Assembly (NCBI GenBank): GCA_001464035.1
Contig: LNEC01000010.1
Span: 186,001 to 250,000 of the forward strand
Source of the DNA: Bradyrhizobiaceae bacterium Ga0074131
GTDB taxonomy: Bacteria; Pseudomonadota; Alphaproteobacteria; Rhizobiales; Xanthobacteraceae
Reading direction: 5' to 3'
DNA: 64,000 nt
Positions 54,166-64,000 of the stretch are shown here, piece by piece. The translations under genes were made by a program, and so were the position numbers. Each line of letters starts with the position of its first letter. Position 1 is the stretch's first letter. The notes under the pieces were generated by a model that was given only the letters and a program-made list of their open reading frames with translations, ran no database searches and had not been told where the DNA came from.

Positions 54166-54981
54166 ATGACCCCTTCCCGCCATATTTCACGCCTGCTCGA
54201 CATCATGGCGGCGCTGCGAACGCCCGGCAGCGGCTGTCCGTGGGATCTCGAACAGAGTTTTGCGACCATCGCGCCCTACACCATCGAGGAAGCCTACGAG
54301 GTTGCCGACGCCATCGCGCGCGGCGATCTCGACGATCTCAAGGACGAACTCGGCGATCTCCTGCTGCAGGTGGTGTATCACGCCCGCATGGCCGAGGAGC
54401 AGGATGCGTTCGCGTTCGGCGACGTGGTCGAGGCGGTCACGCGCAAGATGATCCGACGGCATCCGCACGTCTTCGCCGACAAGGATGGTCGGCTGGCGCC
54501 GGTCGGCGTCAAGAGCGCGTGGGACCGCATCAAGGCCGAAGAGAGAGCCGAACGTGCCGCGCGGCGTACCGCCGGAGAGAATTCGCACACGTCCCTGCTG
54601 TCGGGCGTCAAGGCGGGGCTACCGGCGTTGTCGCGCGCGATGGAATTGCAACGCAAGGCGTCCAGCGTCGGCTTCGACTGGAACGATCCCCGCGAAGTGC
54701 TGCGAAAAATCCGCGAGGAAGCCGACGAGATCGAGGCCGCGCTCGATGGCGGCGACGCCAAGCAACTTGCCGAGGAAACCGGCGATCTCTTATTCGCGCT
54801 GGTCAATCTGGCGCGGCATGTCGGCGCCGATCCCGATCTGGCGCTGCGCGGCACCAACGCCAAGTTCGAACGCCGTTTCGGCTACATCGAGCACACCTTG
54901 GCGGCCCGCGGGCGTTCGCTGGAGGAGGCCTCGCTTGCGGAGATGGATGCGTTGTGGAACGAGGCCAAAGGCCAGGAATAA
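54166..54981 (+). CDS. mazG: nucleoside triphosphate pyrophosphohydrolase
   Basis: 271 residues. Two MazG domains with the acidic helices [10 protein letters not shown] and [20 protein letters not shown] in the first and [11 protein letters not shown] and [16 protein letters not shown] in the second. The opening [18 protein letters not shown] is characteristic. It removes pyrophosphate from aberrant NTPs. Convergent with hflX. Confidence 0.93.
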   Translation: MTPSRHISRLLDIMAALRTPGSGCPWDLEQSFATIAPYTIEEAYEVADAIARGDLDDLKDELGDLLLQVVYHARMAEEQDAFAFGDVVEAVTRKMIRRHPHVFADKDGRLAPVGVKSAWDRIKAEERAERAARRTAGENSHTSLLSGVKAGLPALSRAMELQRKASSVGFDWNDPREVLRKIREEADEIEAALDGGDAKQLAEETGDLLFALVNLARHVGADPDLALRGTNAKFERRFGYIEHTLAARGRSLEEASLAEMDALWNEAKGQE

Positions 54982-55021
54982 CCATCTCGGGACGCGATCT
55001 CAGCGTTACCGGGGACGAAAG

Positions 55022-56398
55022 CTACATCGGGTGCGGCACCGCGTCGAAACGGTTCACCACCATGTCGCGTTTCGTCTCATCGACTCGAACGGTCATCTCG
55101 AAACGCCCGTCGCGCAGCGTCTTGGCGAGCACTTCCGCATTGCGATGCAGCCAGCTGATGCCGGCTCCGTCGGAGGCGTCGATCGACAGGTCCAGCGTCA
55201 TCCGGGTTGCCGCCAGCCGATCCTCGATCGCCGTCAATAGCGCATCTATCCCCTCGCCGGTCTCGGCCGAGACCAGGAAGCATGCACGCTCCGGCGGACG
55301 GCGGGCAGCTATGTTTTGCAGATTTTCCCGCATCTGGGGGTCGAAGCGATCAATCTTGTTCCAGACTTCGAGAATGCGACCGGCATCCGGGTCAATGCCG
55401 AGTTGGCGCAGCACGGTATCGACGTCGCGCTGCTGGGCTTCGGCATCCCCATGTGAGATATCGCGGACGTGCAGAATCACGTCGGCTTCCAGCACTTCCT
55501 CCAGCGTTGCTCGAAACGCCGCCACCAGTTGCGTCGGCAAATTGGAGATGAAGCCCACGGTATCCGACAGCATCGCCTTGCCGCCATGCGGCAGCTCAAG
55601 TGCGCGCAAGGTCGGATCCAGTGTCGCGAACAGCATGTCAACCGCCTGCACGTCGGCGCGGGTCAGGCGGTTGAACAGCGTCGACTTTCCGGCGTTGGTG
55701 TAGCCGACCAACGCTACGACGCGATACGGCACCCGCTTGCGTCCCTCGCGATGCAGCCGCCGCGTCGCCTGAACTTTCCGGAGTTCGCTCTCGAGCCGAG
55801 TTATGCGATCGCCGATCAAACGCCGGTCGGCTTCAATCTGCGTTTCACCGGGCCCCCCCATGAATCCAAAACCGCCGCGCTGGCGCTCCAGATGGGTCCA
55901 GGAGCGCACCAGCCGGCTGCGCTGATAGTTTAAATGCGCAAGTTCGACCTGCAACGCGCCTTCCTTGGTCTTGGCGCGGCGGCCGAAGATTTCGAGGATA
56001 AGGCCGGTACGGTCGAGCACCTTGGTGTTCCAGGCCTTTTCGAGATTGCGTTGCTGGATCGGCGACAGCGCGCAATCCATCACCACGAGTTCGATTTCGT
56101 GCCCGGTGATAAGCCCGACGATCTCCTCGACCTTTCCCTTGCCGAGATAGGTCGCAGGCCTGATCTGGCTGACCGGGGCGATCAGCGCGTCCGCGATCGC
56201 AAGGTCAATGGCGCGCGCCAGGCCGACGGCTTCCTCCAACCGCGCCTCGGAATTGCGCATGGCATGCGAAACCGCCGATGCGTCCGGTTCACCGCGACGC
56301 ACACGCAGATAGGGGCCGATGACGACCACCCGCCCTGAGTCTTTACCCCCTGCCGACCGCGGACGGTCGGCGCCCCCTTCAGAATTTCGGGGTTCCAA
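55022..56398 (-). CDS. hflX: ribosome-associated GTPase
   Basis: 458 residues. An amino HflX domain (YLGKGKVEEIVGLI, VMDCALSPIQQRNLEKAWN) with the glycine-rich GGFGFMGGPGETQIEADRR linker precedes the GTPase domain, whose G1 is GYTNAGKSTLF, G3 is DTVGFISNLP and G4 is NKID. Normal length. It follows hfq by 11 bases, the usual hfq-hflX arrangement. Confidence 0.95.
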   Translation of the reverse strand: MEPRNSEGGADRPRSAGGKDSGRVVVIGPYLRVRRGEPDASAVSHAMRNSEARLEEAVGLARAIDLAIADALIAPVSQIRPATYLGKGKVEEIVGLITGHEIELVVMDCALSPIQQRNLEKAWNTKVLDRTGLILEIFGRRAKTKEGALQVELAHLNYQRSRLVRSWTHLERQRGGFGFMGGPGETQIEADRRLIGDRITRLESELRKVQATRRLHREGRKRVPYRVVALVGYTNAGKSTLFNRLTRADVQAVDMLFATLDPTLRALELPHGGKAMLSDTVGFISNLPTQLVAAFRATLEEVLEADVILHVRDISHGDAEAQQRDVDTVLRQLGIDPDAGRILEVWNKIDRFDPQMRENLQNIAARRPPERACFLVSAETGEGIDALLTAIEDRLAATRMTLDLSIDASDGAGISWLHRNAEVLAKTLRDGRFEMTVRVDETKRDMVVNRFDAVPHPM

Positions 56399-56409
56399 TC
56401 AGATCACTC

Positions 56410-56658
56410 TCAAGCCGGAGCATCCTCGCCGCCCTCGAACAGCTGGATCGGAGCGCCCGGCATGATGGTCGAAATCGCGTGCTTGTAGACAAGCTGCGAA
56501 TGACCGTCGCGTCGCAGCAGCAGGCAGAAATTGTCGAACCAGGTGACAATGCCCTGCAGCTTCACTCCATTGACCAGAAAAATCGTGAGGGGCGTCTTGG
56601 TCTTACGAACGTGATTAAGGAAGGTGTCCTGTAGATTTTGTGCGCGGTCTGCCGCCAT
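56410..56658 (-). CDS. hfq: RNA chaperone Hfq
   Basis: 82 residues. Sm1 is seen as [25 protein letters not shown] sequence with VNGVKLQG and the [12 protein letters not shown] turn, and Sm2 as YKHAISTI. It binds small RNAs and mRNAs as a hexameric ring. A 255-base spacer separates it from ntrX upstream, probably holding its own promoter. Confidence 0.95.
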   Translation of the reverse strand: MAADRAQNLQDTFLNHVRKTKTPLTIFLVNGVKLQGIVTWFDNFCLLLRRDGHSQLVYKHAISTIMPGAPIQLFEGGEDAPA

Positions 56659-56913
56659 TGTTTTTGTCCCGCAGTCTTGTTTGCTTCTTTTTATTGAACC
56701 GATGGCTGCTCTCTCGCGGAGCTGTCCCCCGGTTGCCGGCTTCCCCTGAGATCCCCCTCCGAGGGCGCGGCAGTATGATTAGAAGGCAGGTGCGCTTTTT
56801 AGGCAAGTCAGTTCGCGCGTCCGACGGCCAGAACACCGGTGCATTTCCGGGTAAAAGCCAGGAAAGGGGCGACATTTCTCAAGCAAATGCATGGAATGAA
56901 CACGCCAGGCGTC

Positions 56914-58284
56914 CTAGCCGACACCTAGCGCCTTGAGCTTGCGATGCAGCGCCGAACGCTCCATGCCGACGAATTCCGCCGTGCGAGAGATGTTGCCAGA
57001 GAAACGGCTGATCTGCGCGATCAAATAGTCACGCTCGAACACTTCCCGCGCCTCCCGCAGCGGCAGACCCATGATGTGTTCGCCATTGTTGCTGGTCGGC
57101 ATCGCCGGCACCATCGAGCCCACATCCTGCGGCAGCATGTCGGCCGTGATGATGACCTCCGGACCTCCGCTCGCCAGAATCATCACCCGTTCGACGTTGT
57201 TGCGAAGCTGGCGCACGTTTCCGGGCCAGACATGCGACTGCAGTACCGCCATCGCATCCTGGCCGATCTGGCGTTTCGGCAATCCGGTCGCGGCCGAGAT
57301 CTGATCCATGAAATAGTCGATCAGTTCGGGGATATCCTCGCGCCGCTCCGAAAGCGGCGGCACCCGGATCGGCACCACCGACAACCGGTGATAGAGATCC
57401 TCGCGGAACCGGCCTTCCGCGATCTCTTCCTCTAGGTTCCGCGCCGTCGATGAAATGATACGCACGTCGACATGGACCTTGGCGGTGCCGCCCGAACGCT
57501 GGAAGGTCTGGTCGACGAGCACGCGCAGGATCTTGTTCTGGGTCTCCCGCGGCATGTCGCCGATTTCGTCGATGAACAGGGTGCCGCCATGGGCCTCCTC
57601 CAGTGCACCCGCCTTGCGCTGCTGCTCGCCGTTGGACTGCTCGATGCCGAATAGTTCGACTTCCATGCGCTCCGGCGTGATCGCCGCGGCGTTGATGACG
57701 ACGAACGGTCCCTCGGTACGGGCCGATGCGTTGTGCAGCGTACGCGCCGCCAGTTCCTTGCCGGCGCCGGATGGGCCGACGATCAGGATGCGGCTGTTGG
57801 CCTTGGCGGCCCGCTCGATGGTCTGGCGCAGCTGGTTCATGCAGGCCGAGCGTCCTGTCAGCACACTGGCGGCCGGCGCCAGCTGCTTGAGTTCCTTCAC
57901 CTCGCGCTTCAGCCGCGAGGTCTCCAGGGCCCGCGTCGCCACCAGAATCAACCGGTCCGACTTGAAGGGTTTTTCGATGAAGTCGTAGGCGCCGCGCTTG
58001 ATCGCCGCCACCGCGGTCTCGATGTTTCCGTGCCCCGAGATCATCACCACCGGCACGTCGGCGTGATCCTTCTTGATCTGCTCGAGCAACTGCAGGCCGT
58101 CGAGCTTGCTGCCCTGCAGCCAGATGTCGAGAAACACCAGGTTCGGCCGCCGATTGGCGATTTCCGCCAGTGCCGAATCGCTGTCGCGCGCGGTCCGGGT
58201 GGTGAAACCTTCATCGTCGAGAATGCCTGCAACCAGATCGCGAATATCGGCTTCGTCATCGACAATTAAAATGTCATTGGCCAT
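56914..58284 (-). CDS. ntrX: response regulator NtrX
   Basis: 456 residues: a receiver domain with the phosphoacceptor Asp53 (NLVFLDIWLQG), an AAA+ domain (Walker A GPSGAGKE, Walker B GGTLFIDEIGDMP) and a Fis-type helix-turn-helix at the end (GNISRTAEFVGMERSALHRK). In the place of the GAFTGA loop that contacts sigma-54 the sequence reads IEQSNGEQQRKAGALEEA, so it is unlikely to be a standard sigma-54 activator. It follows ntrY by 17 bases and is probably phosphorylated by it. Confidence 0.93.
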   Translation of the reverse strand: MANDILIVDDEADIRDLVAGILDDEGFTTRTARDSDSALAEIANRRPNLVFLDIWLQGSKLDGLQLLEQIKKDHADVPVVMISGHGNIETAVAAIKRGAYDFIEKPFKSDRLILVATRALETSRLKREVKELKQLAPAASVLTGRSACMNQLRQTIERAAKANSRILIVGPSGAGKELAARTLHNASARTEGPFVVINAAAITPERMEVELFGIEQSNGEQQRKAGALEEAHGGTLFIDEIGDMPRETQNKILRVLVDQTFQRSGGTAKVHVDVRIISSTARNLEEEIAEGRFREDLYHRLSVVPIRVPPLSERREDIPELIDYFMDQISAATGLPKRQIGQDAMAVLQSHVWPGNVRQLRNNVERVMILASGGPEVIITADMLPQDVGSMVPAMPTSNNGEHIMGLPLREAREVFERDYLIAQISRFSGNISRTAEFVGMERSALHRKLKALGVG

Positions 58285-58301
58285 GGATCGCCCCTGTCTC
58301 G

Positions 58302-60644
58302 TCAGTTGCCCGTTGCGGCTTCGATTTTTGTTTCATTGTCCGTCGTGTCCGGATTGGTCGGTTCGCGGGCCCCGATGGTTTCAGAGACCGGCTGCCTTGT
58401 TTCCGCCGCCGGCTCCCTGGTCTCGGCCTTCGGCGCCTGGCCCGATATGGCGAACCGCAGCCGCATCCAGGCGCCGCGCTGACCCGGCCTGATATCCGCG
58501 GCATCGTGGAGCTCGATCTTGCCGCCGTGGTCTTCCAGAACCCGGCCAACGATGGCCAGGCCAAGTCCTGTGCCCTTTTCCCGCGTCGTAACGTACGGTT
58601 CGAGCAGGCGCGCCCGGCTCACCTTCGGCAGCCCGATGCCGTTGTCGATGACGTCGATGACGATGTCGTCGCCCTCGCGGGCGGCGATCACCTCGATACG
58701 CCCCTTGCCCAGCTCCTCCGCCGGTACGGCTTCGATGGCCTCGGCGGCGTTCTTGATGATGTTGGTCAGTGCCTGCGAAATCAGCCGCCGATCGAACTGC
58801 GCCCGCATCGGGGTTTCCTTGATCTCGGCTTCGAGATCGATGTCGGGATGCCCGACCCGCATCAGGAACACGGCCTGCCGCACGGTGTCGGCGACGTCCT
58901 CGCCCTCCATGACGGGTTTCGGCATTCGTGCGAAGCGCGAGAATTCATCCACCATCCGCCTGATATCGTCGACTTGGCGCACGATAGTGTCGGTGCATTG
59001 TTCGAAGATCGCCTTGTCCTCGGTGATGACCTTGCCGAATTTGCGGCGGATGCGTTCAGCCGAAAGCTGGATCGGCGTCAGCGGATTCTTGATTTCGTGC
59101 GCGATGCGGCGAGCCACGTCGCCCCATGCCGAAGTCCGCTGCGCTGAAACCAGCTCGGTTATGTCGTCGAGCGTGATGATGTAGCTGTCGCGCGAATGGC
59201 TGGTCTGCTCGGCGCTGACCCGCACCGAAAGATTGCGCTCATGGCCGTCGCGGAGAAGCGTGATCTGGCCCTGTACCAGCCGCTGGGTGCCCTCGCGCGC
59301 GGCCTTCATCATGTCGTCGAGTTCGGGCAGCACATCCGACAGCGGGTGGTCAAGCGTCTCCGATTCCGCATGACCGATAAGCTTTTCGGCGGAGCGATTG
59401 AGAATGCCGACGTTGCCCGCGGCATCGACGCCGATGATGCCGGCGCTCGCCGACGACAATACCGCCTCGATGAACCGGCGGCGGCTGTCGATCAGGTCGC
59501 TGGCGCTAACCAGCTCGTCGCGCTGGGTGCGGAGCTCCTGCGTCATCTTGTTGAACGTTTCGCCGAGCTGGGCGAGATCACCCTCCGATTTGTGGACCGG
59601 CACCTGAACATGCAGATCGCCGGTCGAGACGATGTTGGCGGCGCTCATCAGCCGCCGGATCGGCGCGACCAGCCAATTGGCGAAATTCAACCCGATCAGA
59701 ACCGAGGCCATCAGGATGGTCAGCGCGATCACCGCGAACATCAGCGCGAACGCCACCTGAATGCCTAGCTTGCGCGATTCCATTTGGGCGTATTCGGCGA
59801 CGCTGGCCTGCGTCTGCCTGAGCTGCGCGACCACGCGGGGATCGAGCAGTCGGGCGACATAGAGGAAGGTGTCGTTGAAGGAGCGCAGCCGGATCACGGC
59901 GGCGACGTAATTCGCTTCGGTGAACACCGCGATCTGCGGCTCGGTTTCATCGACGCCGCTGAGGAATTCCGGGGCCGGCGTCGTGAAGGCCTGCTCGATG
60001 CCGGTTTGCGCCGTCTCCAGGATATTGCGGTCCTTGTCGATCAGCATGGCGCCCGGCAGGTTGCGCGAGGCCGCACTTGCGGTCAAAAGCCGGCGAAAGG
60101 TTCCGCGGTCCTGGTCGAACAGCGGCCGGGCGTTGGCTATATCGTTGGCCATTCCCAGAATATCGCCGCGGATGGCCTGCGCGTGTTCGTGCAGATAGGC
60201 GTTGGCCACGATGAGCGAATTCTGGATCACCTCGCGCGTCGGACCTGAAAACAACCGGTCGAGACCGCGGTCGATGGTGATGTTGGCGACGACCGCCACC
60301 AGCACGGCTGGCAACACGGCGATGACGGAGAACAGGCTGACGATCTGAACGTGCAATCGCGCCGCTGCCCGACCGCGGCGGCGGGCCTGGACCACCTGCC
60401 AGACCTCGCGGACGATGATGCCGACCAGCAGCAGGATGGTCGCCGCATTGATCAGCAGGAACGAATAGACCACCTCGCGCGTCGGTTCGATCGGGGTCAG
60501 GCCGGTCAGCACGACGAAGGTCAGGAAGGCCGACAACAGCGCAATGGCGACCGCGAACGGTGCCAGCCACCTCCGCAGGGACGATCCCCTGGGTTCGGCA
60601 AGCGACGGATCGAGCGATGGGGCCGCGGTGTCTACGCTGGTCAT
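58302..60644 (-). CDS. ntrY: membrane sensor histidine kinase NtrY
   Basis: 780 residues. About three hydrophobic segments at the front (residues 25-115) and another after a periplasmic region (near 290-320), then HAMP (NWLVAPIRRLMSAANIVSTG), PAS (DSRRRFIEAVLSSASAGIIG) and kinase domains. The phosphorylated His is in [23 protein letters not shown]-binding boxes are IIKNAAEAIEAVP, DNGIGLP and GTGLGLAIVGR. It pairs with NtrX in nitrogen and redox control. A 150-base gap separates it from ntrC. Confidence 0.94.
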   Translation of the reverse strand: MTSVDTAAPSLDPSLAEPRGSSLRRWLAPFAVAIALLSAFLTFVVLTGLTPIEPTREVVYSFLLINAATILLLVGIIVREVWQVVQARRRGRAAARLHVQIVSLFSVIAVLPAVLVAVVANITIDRGLDRLFSGPTREVIQNSLIVANAYLHEHAQAIRGDILGMANDIANARPLFDQDRGTFRRLLTASAASRNLPGAMLIDKDRNILETAQTGIEQAFTTPAPEFLSGVDETEPQIAVFTEANYVAAVIRLRSFNDTFLYVARLLDPRVVAQLRQTQASVAEYAQMESRKLGIQVAFALMFAVIALTILMASVLIGLNFANWLVAPIRRLMSAANIVSTGDLHVQVPVHKSEGDLAQLGETFNKMTQELRTQRDELVSASDLIDSRRRFIEAVLSSASAGIIGVDAAGNVGILNRSAEKLIGHAESETLDHPLSDVLPELDDMMKAAREGTQRLVQGQITLLRDGHERNLSVRVSAEQTSHSRDSYIITLDDITELVSAQRTSAWGDVARRIAHEIKNPLTPIQLSAERIRRKFGKVITEDKAIFEQCTDTIVRQVDDIRRMVDEFSRFARMPKPVMEGEDVADTVRQAVFLMRVGHPDIDLEAEIKETPMRAQFDRRLISQALTNIIKNAAEAIEAVPAEELGKGRIEVIAAREGDDIVIDVIDNGIGLPKVSRARLLEPYVTTREKGTGLGLAIVGRVLEDHGGKIELHDAADIRPGQRGAWMRLRFAISGQAPKAETREPAAETRQPVSETIGAREPTNPDTTDNETKIEAATGN

Positions 60645-60795
60645 TCCGGCAAGGTGAGCTGAAGGCCTTACGTCCGCCGGCAGCGGACTGATGCATTCAT
60701 ATCACATTGTTGCCGAATTGCGACAATTCCGCGGCGCACCTTGCCGTGGACATGCGCAGGTTCGACTTATGAGCGTATTCCGGATCGCGAAACCG

Positions 60796-62244
60796 CTAGC
60801 TCCCGCTCCGATAGACCTGAATGTCGAGGTCCCTGATTTTCTTGCGCAGCGTATTGCGGTTGAGGCCCAGCAGATCGGCGGCGCGGATCTGATTGCCGCG
60901 CGTTGCAGCCAAGGCGGCGGTGAGCAGCGGTATCTCGATTTCCTTGAGGATCCGGTGATAGAGCCCAGGCGGCGGCACGCCGTTGGGGAAGCCTGAGAAA
61001 TGCGACGACAGATAGGCCTCGACCGCGCCGCCGAGATTGTCGATGCCGTGCTGAACGCTGCCGCCGGAGGTCACCGCCGGCGGCGCCAGTTCGCCGTCGA
61101 TGACCGAACCGGTGATCACTTCCTGCGGATACAATGCCGCCAACCGGCGCGCGAGGTTCTCCAGTTCGCGCACGTTGCCGGGCCAGCGATGCTGCTTCAG
61201 GCGTTCCAGCGCCAGGCTATCGAGTTTCTTCGGCGGCAATCCGTCTTTCTCGGCCAGCGAGAAGAAATGCCGAATCAAATCGGGCAAATCTTCGATTCGC
61301 TCGCGCAGCGGCGGCAGACGCAGCGGCACGACGTTGAGGCGGAAGAACAGGTCCTCGCGGAACAGGCCCTGCTGAATCAGGATACGCAGGTCCTTGTTGC
61401 TCGCCGCGACAATGCGCACGTCGGTCTTGATCGGCGTACGGCCGCCGACGGTGGTGTATTCGCCCTGCTGCAGCACGCGCAGCAAGCGGGTCTGCGCTTC
61501 CATCGGCATGTCGCCGATTTCGTCAAGGAACAAGGTCCCGCCTTCGGCCTGCTCGAACCGGCCTGAGGCCCGGGTATTGGCGCCGGTGAACGCGCCGCGT
61601 TCATGCCCGAACAATTCCGATTCGATGAGATCGCGCGGGATCGCCGCCATGTTGACCGCGACGAACGGGCCGTTGCGCCGCTTGCCGTAATCGTGCAGCG
61701 CGCGGGCGACCAGTTCCTTGCCGGTCCCGGACTCGCCGGAGATCATCACGGTGAGGTCGGTCTGCATCAGCCGCGCCAGCACCCGGTAGATTTCCTGCAT
61801 CGCGGGCGAGCGGCCGATCAGCGGAATCGAATCGAACTCGTTGTCGTCGGGACGGCTCGCCACCCGCTCCTTGGGCTCCGCCAGCGCGCGCCCGACGATG
61901 GTGATCAATTCCTTGAGGTCGAACGGCTTGGGCAGATATTCATAGGCGCCGCGCTCCGAAGCGCGAATAGCCGTCATGAAGGTGTTTTGCGCGCTCATCA
62001 CGATAACCGGCAGATTGGGCCGCATCTTCTTGATCCGCGGCAGCAGATCGAAGGCGTTCTCGTCCGGCATCACCACGTCGGTAATGACGAGATCCCCCTC
62101 GCCCTGGCTCACCCAGCGCCACAGCGTCGCCGCGTTCCCGGTCAGTCGCACCTCATATCCGGCGCGCGAGAGAGCCTGGTTCAGAACCGTGCGGATGGCG
62201 GTGTCATCGTCGGCTACGAGTATGCTACCTGCGGGCATTGTCAT
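60796..62244 (-). CDS. ntrC: nitrogen regulator NtrC
   Basis: 482 residues. Receiver domain with Asp56 ([18 protein letters not shown]), AAA+ domain with Walker [13 protein letters not shown] and an intact GAFTGA loop ([15 protein letters not shown]), Walker [14 protein letters not shown], and a Fis-type DNA-binding end ([20 protein letters not shown]). It activates sigma-54 promoters under nitrogen limitation. It follows ntrB by 3 bases. Confidence 0.95.
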   Translation of the reverse strand: MTMPAGSILVADDDTAIRTVLNQALSRAGYEVRLTGNAATLWRWVSQGEGDLVITDVVMPDENAFDLLPRIKKMRPNLPVIVMSAQNTFMTAIRASERGAYEYLPKPFDLKELITIVGRALAEPKERVASRPDDNEFDSIPLIGRSPAMQEIYRVLARLMQTDLTVMISGESGTGKELVARALHDYGKRRNGPFVAVNMAAIPRDLIESELFGHERGAFTGANTRASGRFEQAEGGTLFLDEIGDMPMEAQTRLLRVLQQGEYTTVGGRTPIKTDVRIVAASNKDLRILIQQGLFREDLFFRLNVVPLRLPPLRERIEDLPDLIRHFFSLAEKDGLPPKKLDSLALERLKQHRWPGNVRELENLARRLAALYPQEVITGSVIDGELAPPAVTSGGSVQHGIDNLGGAVEAYLSSHFSGFPNGVPPPGLYHRILKEIEIPLLTAALAATRGNQIRAADLLGLNRNTLRKKIRDLDIQVYRSGS

Positions 62245-62247
62245 TCC

Positions 62248-63423
62248 TCATCTGGAGTCCTGTGAGGCATGCGACGGCGTCCCCGTAACGCCATCGCGGT
62301 TGCTTTGGTCGAAATGCTGTTTGGTCGGATTGAACATTGGCAGCAGCACCCGGAAGGTGGTTTTCCGCGGCTGCGATTCGCATTCGATGATGCCGCCGTG
62401 ATCACCGACGATCTTGGCCACCAGCGCAAGACCAAGGCCGCTGCCGGTCGGCTTGGTCGTGACGAACGGATCGAACAAGTTCGGAAGCAGGTCATCCGGC
62501 ACGCCCGCGCCATTATCCCTGACGCAGAATTCGAGCGGCAGCGACACCCGCGATTTCTTGCCGGGCACCGAAAGGCGCACGCCGGGCCGGAACGCGGTGG
62601 TGAGTTGAATCTCTGCATCGCTGCCGAGATCGACCACGGCCTCGGCGGCGTTTTTCACCAGATTGAGAAAAACCTGGACCAGCTGGTCCTGGTTGGCCAG
62701 CACCGGCGGCAGCGACGGATCGTAATCCTCGACGAAGCGGATATTGCGCGCGAAGCCCGACTGGGCGAGCCGCTTGACGTGATCCAGCACGCTGTGAATG
62801 TTAACCGGACCGCGCGCCACCGGCCGGTCGTCGCCGAACACTTCCATGCGATCGACCAGCGTCACGATGCGGTCCGCCTCGTCGCAGATCAGCCGCGTCA
62901 GCATGCGGTCTTCCGACGAGGCCGCCTGCTCGAGCAGCTGCGCCGCGCCGCGAATGCCGGACAGCGGGTTCTTGATTTCGTGCGCCAGCATCGCGGCCAG
63001 CGCGATCACCGAACGCGCGGCACTTCGATGCGTCAATTGCCGGTCCATCTTGTCGGCGATCGTGCGTTCTTGCAGCATCACGACGATGTAACCGGGCCGC
63101 TCGGTCAGCGGCGCGACGTGCAGATCGACCTGACGATCGCCGCCGATCCGCGGCGTGCCGAGATCCACCTTGTATTCATTGACAGGTGAGGCACTGCTGC
63201 GCACCTGGTCGATCAGCGCCAGCAACGGACTGCCGAACGGCACCAGCTCCTTCAGCGACTGGCGGCGCAGAAACTGGGTCGAAATCTCGAAAAACGATTC
63301 CGCCGCCATGTTGGCATCGATAATCTTGCCGTCGGGTGCGATCAGCAGCACCGGGTTCGGCAGGGCGTTGAGGATGGCCTCGGCGTCCGGCACCGATCGG
63401 TGATGTTCGGCGGCTAAACTCAT
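62248..63423 (-). CDS. ntrB: nitrogen sensor kinase NtrB
   Basis: 391 residues from the ATG at 63423, which overlaps the dusB stop by 4 bases. A PAS domain ([20 protein letters not shown]) precedes the kinase core with His148 in [18 protein letters not shown], and the ATP-binding boxes [17 protein letters not shown] and [11 protein letters not shown]. It is cytoplasmic and has no membrane segment. It controls NtrC in response to PII proteins. Confidence 0.94.
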   Translation of the reverse strand: MSLAAEHHRSVPDAEAILNALPNPVLLIAPDGKIIDANMAAESFFEISTQFLRRQSLKELVPFGSPLLALIDQVRSSASPVNEYKVDLGTPRIGGDRQVDLHVAPLTERPGYIVVMLQERTIADKMDRQLTHRSAARSVIALAAMLAHEIKNPLSGIRGAAQLLEQAASSEDRMLTRLICDEADRIVTLVDRMEVFGDDRPVARGPVNIHSVLDHVKRLAQSGFARNIRFVEDYDPSLPPVLANQDQLVQVFLNLVKNAAEAVVDLGSDAEIQLTTAFRPGVRLSVPGKKSRVSLPLEFCVRDNGAGVPDDLLPNLFDPFVTTKPTGSGLGLALVAKIVGDHGGIIECESQPRKTTFRVLLPMFNPTKQHFDQSNRDGVTGTPSHASQDSR

Positions 63424-64000
63424 GCAGCAGCACTCCATGCAAAGTCATCGAAGGCAGCTCCAAGGGATCGGTGAACAAGGTGCGGATCGTCTGTGGTCAG
63501 TATCTCTTGCCGCCAGGTCTTGAGCGTCGCCGCCGGCGCGCGGCTGGTTTGCGATGCGACGTCCAGCGCCCAGCCGAGATGTTTTCGGGCATGGCGAAGT
63601 CCGATGCGGAGGCCATACAGGCCGCACACATCGTCGTACAGCGCGCGGACATAGTCGAGTTGCTGCGCCAGGGACGGCGCGGATTCGGCGATGCCTGACT
63701 CGAGCCGGCGTCCGATCTGGCCGGGCAACCATGGCCGGCCCTGCGCGCCGCGCCCCATCATGATCGCGTCGGCGCCGGACATTTCGAGCGCGGTTACCGC
63801 CTTCTCGAAGGAAGTGATATCGCCGTTGACGACAAGCGGAATTGCAATCGCATCCCTGACGGCGCGCACCGCGCCCCAATCGGCCTCGCCCTTGTAGAAC
63901 TGGCAGCGGGTGCGGCCATGCACCGAGATCATCCGCACGCCGGAGGCTTCGGCCCGGCGCGCCAGTTCCGGTGCGTTCAGGGAACGGTCGTCCCAGCCGA
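63420..64000 (-). CDS. dusB: tRNA dihydrouridine synthase, 5' part outside window
   Basis: The frame is open to the right edge, ending at 63420. It shows [21 protein letters not shown] (the FMN-binding and substrate-contact loop with HGRT), [30 protein letters not shown] and a carboxy helical domain. It reduces uridines in tRNA D-loops. It is the normal upstream partner of ntrB in this group. Confidence 0.9.
   Translation of the reverse strand, partial: GWDDRSLNAPELARRAEASGVRMISVHGRTRCQFYKGEADWGAVRAVRDAIAIPLVVNGDITSFEKAVTALEMSGADAIMMGRGAQGRPWLPGQIGRRLESGIAESAPSLAQQLDYVRALYDDVCGLYGLRIGLRHARKHLGWALDVASQTSRAPAATLKTWRQEILTTDDPHLVHRSLGAAFDDFAWSAAA

Noticed and set aside
60706..60727. ATTGT-N12-ACAAT inverted repeat upstream of ntrY
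   Set aside because: Only 5-bp arms with wide spacing; likely to occur by chance, though the 150-base gap may still contain a promoter.

Overview
The window looks like a chromosomal segment of a Bradyrhizobium-type alphaproteobacterium (Nitrobacteraceae). It is GC-rich, uses GTG and TTG starts, and carries the rhizobial order dusB-ntrB-ntrC-ntrY-ntrX-hfq-hflX at the right end plus a dac-tmk-holB-metG-tatD-MBL block in the middle. The species assignment is inferred from gene content, not from a marker gene.

Layout. 0-3.9 kb: truncated 5-oxoprolinase subunit, an RraA-like aldolase, a cupin and small exported proteins. 3.9-10.9 kb: one minus-strand catabolic operon (Tat-exported solute-binding protein, two permeases, ATPase, D-2-hydroxyacid dehydrogenase, amidase). 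11.4-15.7 kb: exported LTxxQ-type protein, glyoxalase-fold protein, PilZ protein, Bug-type binding protein, DsbA-like thioredoxin and small proteins. 15.9-35.9 kb: an accessory stretch with (i) a LuxR-type regulator divergent from a 2208-residue RTX-type surface or secreted protein built as a 2 x 7 module duplication, (ii) a serine hydrolase sharing an intergenic region, with a perfect FNR/FixK-type box, with a TusA-like/radical SAM fusion, (iii) an acyl-CoA-dehydrogenase-like plus PhnD-like pair, and (iv) a tightly overlapping operon of two glycosyltransferase-fold enzymes, a polytopic GT-C glycosyltransferase and a radical SAM/SPASM enzyme, led by a remnant that resembles a nucleoside phosphorylase. 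A tRNA-Ser(UGA) gene lies at the right border of this stretch with its 3' end facing it.

36-48.7 kb: two micro-ORFs, RlpA lipoprotein, epoxide-hydrolase-like enzyme, D-Ala-D-Ala carboxypeptidase, Tmk, HolB, MetG with a 121-residue histone-H1-like amino extension, a frameshifted tatD, an MBL hydrolase, then a TRAP transporter behind a good sigma-54 (-24/-12) promoter. 48.7-54 kb: acyl-CoA synthetase, enoyl-CoA hydratase, cobalt-type nitrile hydratase (alpha, beta, activator) and queC. 54-64 kb: mazG, then the minus-strand nitrogen-regulation cluster.

The strongest candidates for something not well described are the 25.6-35.1 kb radical-SAM/glycosyltransferase region, the MetG extension and the internally doubled RTX protein. 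All functional links in that region are inference from domains and gene order; no searches were run.
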